From the NCBI GenBank assembly GCA_964537285.1, contig CAZHZT010000116.1:1-18702 (forward strand): a DNA stretch of 18,702 bases, in the 5' to 3' direction. Below the pieces are notes generated by a model. It was not told where the DNA came from. It made no database searches and saw only the letters and a program-made list of their open reading frames with translations. The position numbers and the translations under genes were made by a program. Source of the DNA: CAZHZT01 sp964537285. GTDB lineage: Bacteria > Bacteroidota > Bacteroidia > Chitinophagales > Saprospiraceae. This document shows, in pieces, positions 6,798-14,002 of the stretch (the stretch's first letter is position 1; each line of letters begins with the position of its first letter).

Positions 6798-7538
6798 ATG
6801 ATTAATGCAATAATTGTTGATGATGAGCCTCTGGCGTTAGATGTTTTAGAAACTTTCATTGAAAATATTTCTGAAATCAATCTTTTAGCTCGTTGTTCAA
6901 ATGCTATCGAAGCGAATGAAGTACTGAAAAAACACGAGGTTGATCTGATGTTTCTGGATATTCAAATGCCCCAACTCACCGGAATCGATTTTATAAAAAC
7001 ATTGGCAAATCCTCCTATGGTGATTTTCACCACAGCTTATGCCAATTATGCTTTGGAAGGTTTTGAGTTGAACGCTATTGACTATCTCGTAAAACCTATA
7101 TCTCTTGAGCGCTTTATGAAAGCAACGAATAAAGCCATCGATCAATACAATCTTCATCACAAAAACCAAGCATATACGGGCACTCCAGCCGAAAGACCTA
7201 CAGATAAAGAAGATTTTATTTTCGTAAAAGCGGATAAGAAACTGATTAAAGTTAAGTATGATGAGATTCTTTATATCGAAGGCCTGAAGGATTATGTAAT
7301 CATCCGGATGGATAATCAACGCGTCATTACGCTTCAGACGATGAAAAGCCTTGAAGATAAGCTGCCTTCCGATCTCTTTAAGCGTATCCATCGCTCTTAT
7401 ATTGTGGCAATTGACAAAATCAATGCTATTGTAGGAAATATGGTGGAAATAATTGAAAAAGGACAAGCAAAGCACCTGCCTATCGGAAAAAATTACCGTG
7501 AAGATTTGTTGGAAATTGTAAATAAGAACAGATTGTAA
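6798..7538 (+). CDS. LytTR-family response regulator
   Basis: A 246-residue two-component response regulator. The receiver domain (about 1-118) has the acidic pair D8-D9, the phosphoacceptor D54 in FLDIQMP, the switch Thr in TTAYANYA (78-84) and K99 in DYLVKPI. A linker (about 119-138) leads to a LytTR DNA-binding domain (about 139-240), recognisable from FVKADKKLIKVKYDEILYIEGLKDYVII and the FKRIHRSYIVAIDKI segment. Members usually respond to membrane sensor kinases of the LytS/His_kinase type and bind paired direct repeats upstream of their targets. No histidine kinase lies beside it, so it is an orphan here. Two consecutive hairpins follow the stop. Its target genes cannot be read from this window; the neighbouring barrel gene, transcribed towards it, is only a guess. 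Confidence 0.95.
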   Translation: MINAIIVDDEPLALDVLETFIENISEINLLARCSNAIEANEVLKKHEVDLMFLDIQMPQLTGIDFIKTLANPPMVIFTTAYANYALEGFELNAIDYLVKPISLERFMKATNKAIDQYNLHHKNQAYTGTPAERPTDKEDFIFVKADKKLIKVKYDEILYIEGLKDYVIIRMDNQRVITLQTMKSLEDKLPSDLFKRIHRSYIVAIDKINAIVGNMVEIIEKGQAKHLPIGKNYREDLLEIVNKNRL

Positions 7539-7549
7539 GATTGTAATCG

Positions 7550-7598
7550 AAAGACTTATTCTGTAAATGCTTCACCAGCATCTACAGAATAAGTCTTT
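7550..7598 (+). terminator. Hairpin after LytTR regulator
   Basis: A perfect 16-bp outer stem (7550-7565 with 7583-7598, AAAGACTTATTCTGTA and its complement) encloses a second short stem (ATGCT/AGCAT). It lies 12 bp after the stop and ends in TCTTTTGATTTT, a fair T-rich tail. It is a likely terminator. Confidence 0.75.
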
Positions 7599-7603
7599 TG
7601 ATT

Positions 7604-7636
7604 TTAGTTCTTTGACATAAATTGTCAAAGAACTAA
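7604..7636. terminator. Second hairpin, convergent spacer
   Basis: A perfect 14-bp stem (7604-7617 with 7623-7636, TTAGTTCTTTGACA and its complement), loop TAAAT, directly after the preceding hairpin. No T run follows on either strand. It may back up termination between the convergent regulator and barrel genes, or be an unrelated palindrome. Confidence 0.5.
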
Positions 7637-7702
7637 ACATTAAAGGCTATTTCAAAAGTGTTCATCACGCCTGGTAGGAAATTTTCTTTAAGACATCCTT
7701 TA

Positions 7703-8341
7703 TTAAAAGAATAAACCTACCGAAGCTACAAAACGACCAGGGTTTTCATCAAACTGGTAATCCTCTCCATTGAAAACGAGGTGATCTCCAAACTTTTGGA
7801 AGCTTCCTTCATATTTGAAATCCAGGATGATTTTCCAGATATCCAAACCAAGGCCTGCTTGCCATCCCATAGTGAACTTGCTGAATTCCGGATCATAGTC
7901 TTCCAGGTCGCTGAAATCAGCCTCACTGTCGAGAAAAACATGGCCGACCGGGCCTGCCTGAAACCTTAAAGGCCCTAGTTTCCATCCCATCATAAAGGGA
8001 ATATCCAGATAATTGTATGTCTCCTCTCTCAACCCGTCATAAGTACTGATGTTGCCAAAATCTTCCAGGCGGAAGGTTACTTTGCTCGTGTTAAACAGGA
8101 CTTCTGGTTGAACAAAGAACTTATTTCCTATCCGGAAAAAAATACCTCCGTGAAAGCTGTAGTTAGCTTCTTCTACTGCTAATCCGAATGCTTCTGCGTC
8201 ATCTTTACTGCCGATAACAATTTGATCCGGTTCAATTTCTGTGGTGCTTATTCCACCCCTCACACCAAATTTAAACTGCGCATGAACGATTGTGGTTTGC
8301 AATGCCATAAATGCTAATAATACCAACAGTTGTTTTTTCAT
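7703..8341 (-). CDS. PorT-like outer-membrane beta-barrel protein
   Basis: A 212-residue exported protein. A signal peptide is clear (MKKQLLVLLAFMALQTTIVHA, likely cleaved before QFKFG). The mature part starts with FKFGVRGGISTTEI and alternates short amphipathic strands with acidic turns. It includes YNYLDIPFMMGWKLGPLRFQAGP, the middle motif common to PorT/outer-membrane beta-barrel (PF13568-type) proteins of Bacteroidota. It ends in VASVGLFF, with the C-terminal aromatic residue favoured for outer-membrane insertion. It is probably an eight-stranded barrel of unknown substrate. The family includes PorT of the type IX secretion system, but most members are uncharacterised, so a specific secretion role is not claimed. 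The 139 bp upstream (8342-8480) show no clear TAnnTTTG box on this strand. Confidence 0.88.
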   Translation of the reverse strand: MKKQLLVLLAFMALQTTIVHAQFKFGVRGGISTTEIEPDQIVIGSKDDAEAFGLAVEEANYSFHGGIFFRIGNKFFVQPEVLFNTSKVTFRLEDFGNISTYDGLREETYNYLDIPFMMGWKLGPLRFQAGPVGHVFLDSEADFSDLEDYDPEFSKFTMGWQAGLGLDIWKIILDFKYEGSFQKFGDHLVFNGEDYQFDENPGRFVASVGLFF

Positions 8342-8468
8342 GATTAGATAGTTTTGGTTAAAATTTTTTTCTTCTTTTTTGACTGTTCCTTAGCTTGTTT
8401 CTTTATCCTTTTTACTATAAGACGTTCTTTCCAGCTTATCCCCCTATGCATTAAGAAAACTTTATGAT

Positions 8469-8499
8469 TTTGAGGCCCAAATGATAAAGCGTACCTTTG
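8469..8499 (+). promoter_or_regulatory. engB promoter (TTTG-N19-TACCTTTG)
   Basis: TTTG at 8469-8472, a 19-bp spacer, then TACCTTTG at 8492-8499: an exact match to the Bacteroidota -33/-7 consensus with ideal spacing. Transcription would start near 8506. This rules out an upstream in-frame ATG at 8481 and supports ATG 8577 as the engB start. Confidence 0.7.
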
Positions 8500-8576
8500 T
8501 ACTTAATATTATTCAGGTGCTTACAACGCGAAAATTGCTGGTGCTCGAAGCAGTCTATTGGAATAATTATAATTAT

Positions 8577-9194
8577 ATGGATGTACAACACGCAGATTAT
8601 GTGGGCAGTTATCCTGCTGTAAATAAATGCCCAAAGGATAGTAAACCAGAATATGCATTTATTGGCCGATCAAATGTGGGGAAGTCTTCTTTGATAAATA
8701 TGCTATGTGGGCGAAAGAACATGGCGCGGGTTTCTAAAAGTCCGGGAAAAACACAGAGCCTGAATTATTATATTATTAATAAGACATGGTATCTTGTGGA
8801 CTTACCGGGCTACGGGTACGCTAAAGTTTCTAAATCAATGCGCCATAAATGGGAGAAAATGATTGAAGGCTTTTTGTTGATGCGCCCTCAACTTCAATGC
8901 GCATTTCAACTGATCGATATCAATATTCCCCCACAAAAGATTGATTTGGATTTCATAAACTGGATGGGGAAAATGCAGGTGCCTTTTGTTATTATCTATA
9001 CAAAAACGGATCGGCTGAAACCGGAGGAATTAGAAGCAAACCTGGAGCGCTTCAGAGGAGCAATGTTAGAATCCTGGAATGCGCTTCCTCAACAATTCAT
9101 CACCTCCTCTAATGAAAGGAGTGGAAGACAAGAAATTCTTCAATTTATTGAAGACGTCAATAAAGAATTTTATTCTACTTATGAAACAACTTAA
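8577..9194 (+). CDS. engB: Ribosome biogenesis GTP-binding protein EngB/YsxC
   Basis: A TRAFAC-class GTPase needed for late large-subunit (50S) assembly, acting in the cytoplasm. I take ATG 8577 (MDVQHADYVGSYPAVNKCP; 205 residues). An in-frame ATG at 8481 would add 32 unusual residues and lies inside the promoter. The family normally starts shortly before the xYAFIGRSNVGKSS motif and is about 200 residues long. Motifs: P-loop GRSNVGKS (30-37), G2 Thr59 in PGKTQ, G3 DLPGYG (75-80), G4 TKTD, and G5 TSSNERSG near the C-terminus. The gene overlaps the following acyltransferase by 14 bp, indicating co-transcription and possibly coupled translation. Confidence 0.96.
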   Translation: MDVQHADYVGSYPAVNKCPKDSKPEYAFIGRSNVGKSSLINMLCGRKNMARVSKSPGKTQSLNYYIINKTWYLVDLPGYGYAKVSKSMRHKWEKMIEGFLLMRPQLQCAFQLIDINIPPQKIDLDFINWMGKMQVPFVIIYTKTDRLKPEELEANLERFRGAMLESWNALPQQFITSSNERSGRQEILQFIEDVNKEFYSTYETT

Positions 9195-10884
9195 ACCTTC
9201 ACCAACTTATCCGCTGCTAATCCCTGAAATCGAGGAATGGCCAATATTTAAACTGCATGAGCAAAGAGCAGAATTTATTGAGGAGTTGGTAACTTTTACG
9301 CTCAATCGGTTTGTTTCCAAAAATGATGAAAAAGAACTGCGCCGAATCATTGAACGCTCTGCTTACCTGGAAAAAATTCGCATTAAGGAAGATCCATGGA
9401 AAGTAGATCCACCGGATGAAAAAACATTCTGGAAAAAAATTAGCGCCGATGTGGTGAAGGCGGAACAAAAAGGGGATTTGGAGGAGCTGCTAAAGAAGAT
9501 AATCAGACGTTACAGTGAAGAAATTGTCGGTACTTTTAAAAAGAAGACTTTCCTTTTTGCCAGAAAATTCTTGACTACCTTCTTTAAGCAATTACTTAAT
9601 ACCGCTTCAGGGGGTGGTTTTTTCAGGTTTTGGGGAACCAAACATGAATTATACGAACGATTGAAAGTATATGGCCCTTTGGAGGACATTCGCAGCCTGG
9701 CCAAAAAAGGTACCTTGGTTGTCTTGCCTACCCATTTCAGCAATCTGGACTCAACTATGGTGGGGTATGCCATGGATGCTGTTCTTGGCTTGCCTTCTTT
9801 TTCCTATGGTGCGGGCTTGAATCTTTTTAATACAGGGGCGGTTGCTTACTATATGAATCGTCTTGGAGCTTATAGACTGGATCGGCGCAAAAAAAATCCC
9901 ATCTATCTCGAAACGCTCAAGGCAATGTCTAATCTTTCGATTCAAAAAGGGACAAATAGCTTGTTTTTTCCCGGTGGAACACGTTCTCGGTCCGGGAGTC
10001 TGGAAAAAAAGCTTAAATTAGGACTTTTAGGAACGACTGTAGAAGCACAAAGGTCTTTATATCAAGCAGGTTCAACGAATAAGATAATTGTTGTTCCCTT
10101 GATAATCGGTTATAACTTTGTGTTGGAGGCTCGTTATATGATAGATAATTACCTGAAACGTACTGGTAAGGAGCGTTATCACCGTATCAAAGATCAATCC
10201 TTTAGTATCCGGAAAATAGCTCAATTTGCCTGGCAATTCTTTGCTGCAAGTTCGGATATTACCTTGTCATTCGGTGAGCCTATGGATGTACTTGGTAATC
10301 GATTGGATGCTGACGGCAATAGTTGGGATCAGTTTGGTAATCAACTCGAGCTGAAAGAGTATTTTATAACTCAGGATGAAGTAATACCTGACTTGCAGAG
10401 GGAAATGGAATATACCAGAATGCTGGCAGATAAAATTGTAGAGCGTTATCACAAGGAAAGTATTATCCTTACCAGTCATTTAGTAGCTTTTACAGCCTTT
10501 AAAATATTTAGATTACAGAATAAAGATCTTGATCTTTTTGCAATGCTTCGCTTACCGCTGGAAGACTTTTCCATCTCTTTAGATCTTTTTGTTAAAATTT
10601 TGGGTATTTTTAAGCAATCTTTATTTGAACTTGAAAAACTGGATCGACTAAAATTGCCTATGGAAATGGAGATGAGCAGCGAAGAAATTGTGCGCGATGG
10701 CATAAAGAAACTTGGGACTTATCACGCAGTAAAACCCTTGAAAGTGGATAAAAAGGGCCGGGTATTCAGTCAGAATTTCAATCTTCTGTATTATTACCAT
10801 AATCGAATTGATAGCTATGATCTGGAAAAGCTCAACGAGGCTTGGAAAGATATGGTTGTCGCTGAACAGTTAGATGAGGCGTAA
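9181..10884 (+). CDS. PlsB/PlsC-type glycerolipid acyltransferase
   Basis: A 567-residue acyltransferase of the glycerol-3-phosphate / 1-acylglycerol-3-phosphate family, acting at the inner membrane in phospholipid synthesis. The catalytic domain lies at about 165-320: motif I HFSNLD (H185, D190; HX4D), motif II YRLDRR (231-236), motif III FFPGGTRSRSG (262-272) and motif IV KIIVVPLIIGYN. The long N-terminal (about 150) and C-terminal (about 200) extensions make it more PlsB-like than PlsC-like, but I cannot settle which acyl position it uses. I take ATG 9181 (MKQLKPSPTYPLLIPEIEEW) rather than ATG 9079, which lies deep inside engB and adds 34 residues of out-of-frame engB sequence. It overlaps engB by 14 bp and is followed by the cytochrome gene 30 bp later. 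Confidence 0.88.
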   Translation: MKQLKPSPTYPLLIPEIEEWPIFKLHEQRAEFIEELVTFTLNRFVSKNDEKELRRIIERSAYLEKIRIKEDPWKVDPPDEKTFWKKISADVVKAEQKGDLEELLKKIIRRYSEEIVGTFKKKTFLFARKFLTTFFKQLLNTASGGGFFRFWGTKHELYERLKVYGPLEDIRSLAKKGTLVVLPTHFSNLDSTMVGYAMDAVLGLPSFSYGAGLNLFNTGAVAYYMNRLGAYRLDRRKKNPIYLETLKAMSNLSIQKGTNSLFFPGGTRSRSGSLEKKLKLGLLGTTVEAQRSLYQAGSTNKIIVVPLIIGYNFVLEARYMIDNYLKRTGKERYHRIKDQSFSIRKIAQFAWQFFAASSDITLSFGEPMDVLGNRLDADGNSWDQFGNQLELKEYFITQDEVIPDLQREMEYTRMLADKIVERYHKESIILTSHLVAFTAFKIFRLQNKDLDLFAMLRLPLEDFSISLDLFVKILGIFKQSLFELEKLDRLKLPMEMEMSSEEIVRDGIKKLGTYHAVKPLKVDKKGRVFSQNFNLLYYYHNRIDSYDLEKLNEAWKDMVVAEQLDEA

Positions 10885-10914
10885 CAATTTGTCAAAGAAC
10901 GCAATTTTTAAAGC

Positions 10915-12882
10915 ATGAAAACTTCAAAACGACTTTTCCTTTCAAAACGTAGCTCCGTATCATTAATCGTTATTGGAGCTCTGGCCTTACTTACTTTTTT
11001 TCCCTCTTCTGAAAATGCAGCAGTAGATGTACCTGCTTCTTATGAATGTGATTTTCTTTCCCATACGATGGCCGGGCCTGTTGATTCAAGCATATTATTT
11101 GCTAATGCCAGCAGATGTGTAGGTTGCCACGGCAAAGATACTTTAGGCTTAGCATTAGTAGATCTTGAAGGGCAGGATGTAAATATGTATGACGATTGGA
11201 GTGCGACATTAATGGCCAATTCCGCAAAAGATCCCTTCTGGCGAGCTAAAGTAAGCCATGAAGTTACTACCAATCCGGCCCATAAGCTGGGTTTGGAAAC
11301 CAAGTGTACTTCCTGTCATGCTCCAATGGGGCATTTTACTGCAGTAATGCGTGGAGCGGAGCATTACACAATGGATGATTTATTGCAGGACACCACGGGC
11401 TTGGATGGAGTTTCTTGCGGAGCTTGCCATCAAATTAAAGAGGAAAAATTAGGGAAATTATTCTCAGGAGAAATTCTTTACGATACCAACCGGGTGATTT
11501 TTGGACCCTATGAAGAGCCTTTCCTACCACCGATGACTACTTTCGTTGGCTTCCAACCCGCCTATGTCCCTTACATGGGAGATGCAGGCATGTGTGCTTC
11601 TTGCCATACACTTGTTACAGAAACCGTGGATTTAGATGGAGAGTATACGGGAGGTACCTTTGTGGAACAGGCGACTTACCACGAATGGTTGAATTCGAAA
11701 TTTGCTGTTGAGAACATTACCTGCCAATCTTGCCACATGCCTCAAATTACAGATCCGGTGGTCATTTCATCCAATTACTTATTCCTTGAAGGACGAACAC
11801 CATATGGTTTGCATGAGTTGGCAGGAGGCAATGTTCATATGCTGGAAATTATGAAGGAATACCGGGAAGCACTTGACATCACTGCTACGCCTGAAAATTT
11901 TGATGAAACCATTGATGCGACCCTCAAAATGCTTCAATCAAAAACGCTTGATTTAAGTATACAAAAGGTGGAAGTGCTGGAAGATTCCCTTTTAGTAGAA
12001 TTAAAATTGTTTAATAAAGCAGGACACAAGTTCCCTTCGGGCTTTCCCAGCCGGAAAACGTTTGTCGAGTTCCTGCTCATTGATTCAGAAACGCAGGATA
12101 CGCTCTTCCACTCCGGAAAAATTGATGAGGACTACACTCTCCCACAAGAGGATTATCCTTATGAACCCCATTATTCTACTATACAATCCGAAGATGAGGT
12201 GCAGATCTATGAGCTCGTTTTGGGGGATGTCAATGGAGATATTACTACTGTTTTGGAGCGGGCCGATGAAGGTTTAAAAGACAATAGACTTCCACCGGAA
12301 GGGTTTACTACAGATCACGAAGTCTACGATACCACTCTGATCCTTGGTGAAGCTTTGAATGACAATGATTTTAATTATGATTTTGACCTTAATCAAGAAG
12401 GCTCCGGGGCGGACATTGTGAAGTATAAAGTCAACTTGAAGGGTTTTGCAGGAATGGTACAATGCATTGCTAAGGTACATTATCAAAGTATTCCGCCACG
12501 CTGGTTAGATGAAATTTTTGATCTTAGCACTCCGGAAATTGATACTTTCAAAAACATGTATGAAAGCATCAAGGCCAAGCCTATATTGATTGATGAAGTT
12601 ATGCAAGACAGTATTGTGCTGGATTTTTGTTCGAATGTTGATTGGCTAAATGATCAGTTCGAAGTTGTCTTAAGCCCGAATCCAACCAAGGGTGAATTAA
12701 GGGTTTTGAATAATACTTCCCTTCCGATTCGTAAAATACGCGTATTTGATGCTGCCGGAAGATTGATGAAAGCTTATCAGAATGCACGACCAACTTATCA
12801 GTTGCCAGAGAAGTCTGGGGTTTATTTTGTAGAGATCTTTGTAGGAGATAAAAGGATTGTAAGAAAAGTTATAAAGAGGTAA
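10915..12882 (+). CDS. Secreted pentahaem c-type cytochrome with T9SS sorting domain
   Basis: A 655-residue exported protein. A basic N-terminus and hydrophobic stretch (about 13-29) act as the export signal. Five CxxCH haem-binding motifs occur at C68-H72, C131-H135, C168-H172, C227-H231 and C270-H274. Histidines such as H50, H115, H123 and the GHKFPSG motif (from about residue 369) could be distal haem ligands. The overall layout recalls the cytochrome c-554 / multihaem cytochrome families. Residues about 340-560 form a beta-rich region without further haem motifs. The last about 75 residues (VVLSPNPTKGELRV to GVYFVEIFVGDKRIVRKVIKR) are a type A Por/T9SS sorting domain, so the protein should cross the outer membrane and be surface-anchored or released. 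Electron partner and reaction are unknown. The gene lies 30 bp after the acyltransferase with no evident own promoter, and ends at a strong terminator. Confidence 0.92.
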   Translation: MKTSKRLFLSKRSSVSLIVIGALALLTFFPSSENAAVDVPASYECDFLSHTMAGPVDSSILFANASRCVGCHGKDTLGLALVDLEGQDVNMYDDWSATLMANSAKDPFWRAKVSHEVTTNPAHKLGLETKCTSCHAPMGHFTAVMRGAEHYTMDDLLQDTTGLDGVSCGACHQIKEEKLGKLFSGEILYDTNRVIFGPYEEPFLPPMTTFVGFQPAYVPYMGDAGMCASCHTLVTETVDLDGEYTGGTFVEQATYHEWLNSKFAVENITCQSCHMPQITDPVVISSNYLFLEGRTPYGLHELAGGNVHMLEIMKEYREALDITATPENFDETIDATLKMLQSKTLDLSIQKVEVLEDSLLVELKLFNKAGHKFPSGFPSRKTFVEFLLIDSETQDTLFHSGKIDEDYTLPQEDYPYEPHYSTIQSEDEVQIYELVLGDVNGDITTVLERADEGLKDNRLPPEGFTTDHEVYDTTLILGEALNDNDFNYDFDLNQEGSGADIVKYKVNLKGFAGMVQCIAKVHYQSIPPRWLDEIFDLSTPEIDTFKNMYESIKAKPILIDEVMQDSIVLDFCSNVDWLNDQFEVVLSPNPTKGELRVLNNTSLPIRKIRVFDAAGRLMKAYQNARPTYQLPEKSGVYFVEIFVGDKRIVRKVIKR

Positions 12883-12899
12883 TTAAATCTACTAGAAGA

Positions 12900-12945
12900 T
12901 GCATAAAAAAAGAGCTAAGGCCAGCCTTAGCTCTTTTTTTATGCA
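12900..12945. terminator. Bidirectional intrinsic terminator
   Basis: A perfect 21-bp stem (12900-12920 with 12925-12945) with a CCAG loop. The GC-rich core AGAGCTAAGG is flanked by A7 on one arm and T7 on the other, so both strands give a hairpin followed by a U run. It serves the convergent cytochrome (+) and dehydrogenase (-) genes. Confidence 0.93.
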
Positions 12946-12972
12946 CCTCCTTGTAAATTCAAAGGGATGCTA

Positions 12973-13863
12973 TCATTTTTTAAAGCTGGAAGACACCACT
13001 AAGTCTTTTGATCCGGGAGTATATTCATAAAAACCCTCGCCAGATTTTCTTCCCATTTTTCCGGCGGTAACCATATTCACTAGTAGCGGACAAGGGGCGT
13101 ATTTCGGATTTCCGAAACCATCATAAAGAACATTAAGGATGGAGAGGCAAACATCCAGGCCAATAAAATCTGCTAATTGCAGTGGTCCCATCGGATGGGC
13201 CATACCCAATTTCATCACCGTGTCGATTTCTTCTACGCCGGCTACACCTTCGTAAAGCGAATAAATTGCTTCGTTGATCATTGGCATAAGAATCCTGTTT
13301 GCAACAAAACCAGGGTAATCATTTACTTCTACAGGAACTTTCCTTAATGTTTTAGAAAGCTCCATAATTGTATTTGTAACCTCATCAGAGGTAGAGTAAC
13401 CTCTAATCGCTTCAACAAGTTTCATGACTGGAACCGGGTTCATAAAGTGCATTCCGATTACTTTGTCCGGGCGTTTGGTAGCAGCGGCAATTTTAGTGAT
13501 TGAAATCGAGGATGTGTTCGTTGCCAAAACAGCATTTTCAGGAGCGAATTCATCCATTTGAGCAAAGATCTTTAGTTTGAGTTCTACGTTTTCTGTAGCT
13601 GCCTCAACTACCAGGTCAGCCTCTTTTACGCCTTGCTGCAATTCCGTAAAAGTAGAAATGTTGGCTAAGGTAGCCTCTTTTTGTTCAGCCGTAATTTTTT
13701 CTTTACGCACCATTCGATCAAGATTTTTGTCGATGGTTGCGATTGCTTTCTCCAGAGCTTTCTCTGAAATATCAATCAATTGAACATTAAAATCATGCAT
13801 TGCAAAAACATGAGCAATACCATTTCCCATGGTACCGGCACCGATTACAGAGATATTTTTCAT
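12973..13863 (-). CDS. 3-hydroxybutyryl-CoA dehydrogenase
   Basis: Oxidises (S)-3-hydroxyacyl-CoA to 3-ketoacyl-CoA with NAD(P), or the reverse, in short-chain fatty acid and butyrate metabolism (EC 1.1.1.157 or 1.1.1.35). At 296 residues it has the length of stand-alone bacterial Hbd/PaaH enzymes. The dinucleotide motif GAGTMG lies at 8-13, with an acidic residue (D31) at the end of strand 2, suggesting NAD preference. Catalytic H139 (GMHFMNPVPVMKLVE) pairs with E151; S118 and N189 complete the active site, and DYPGFVANRILMP marks the domain junction. No thiolase or crotonase is adjacent, so pathway direction is open. A TACCTTTG promoter lies just upstream. Confidence 0.94.
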   Translation of the reverse strand: MKNISVIGAGTMGNGIAHVFAMHDFNVQLIDISEKALEKAIATIDKNLDRMVRKEKITAEQKEATLANISTFTELQQGVKEADLVVEAATENVELKLKIFAQMDEFAPENAVLATNTSSISITKIAAATKRPDKVIGMHFMNPVPVMKLVEAIRGYSTSDEVTNTIMELSKTLRKVPVEVNDYPGFVANRILMPMINEAIYSLYEGVAGVEEIDTVMKLGMAHPMGPLQLADFIGLDVCLSILNVLYDGFGNPKYAPCPLLVNMVTAGKMGRKSGEGFYEYTPGSKDLVVSSSFKK

Positions 13864-13883
13864 CTATTTCTATTTTTTGCTCA

Positions 13884-13913
13884 CAAAGGTACCAAAAAGC
13901 TCAAATTTTGAAA
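13884..13913 (-). promoter_or_regulatory. Promoter of 3-hydroxybutyryl-CoA dehydrogenase gene
   Basis: On the minus strand, TTTC (13913-13910), an 18-bp spacer, then TACCTTTG (13891-13884), an exact TAnnTTTG match. The transcript start near 13877 would leave a short leader of about 14 nt before the ATG. Confidence 0.6.
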
Positions 13914-13933
13914 GTGAGCAGAGTTTGTTTTGT

Positions 13934-13988
13934 AGCGGTATTCGCGTTCCTGATTTTTCGGAGAAAAATCAGGAACGCGAATACCGCT
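13934..13988. repeat. Perfect 26-bp stem hairpin
   Basis: The arms 13934-13959 and 13963-13988 are perfectly complementary over 26 bp, with a 3-base loop GGA. It lies 15 bp after the stop of the glucosaminidase gene and upstream of the dehydrogenase promoter. Both genes run leftward, so it could terminate the glucosaminidase transcript, though no T run follows on that strand. The stem length is unusual for a terminator. Confidence 0.85.
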
Positions 13989-14002
13989 GTAGTAAAAAAG
14001 CA

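Noticed and set aside
9079..9180. N-terminal extension of the acyltransferase from ATG 9079
   Set aside because: It lies entirely within engB in another frame and adds residues not typical of the family; ATG 9181 gives the normal short overlap.
10889..10900. TTGTCAAAGAAC shared with the hairpin at 7622-7633, as a possible operator
   Set aside because: Only 12 bp and only two sites; not above chance, and no palindrome at the second site.
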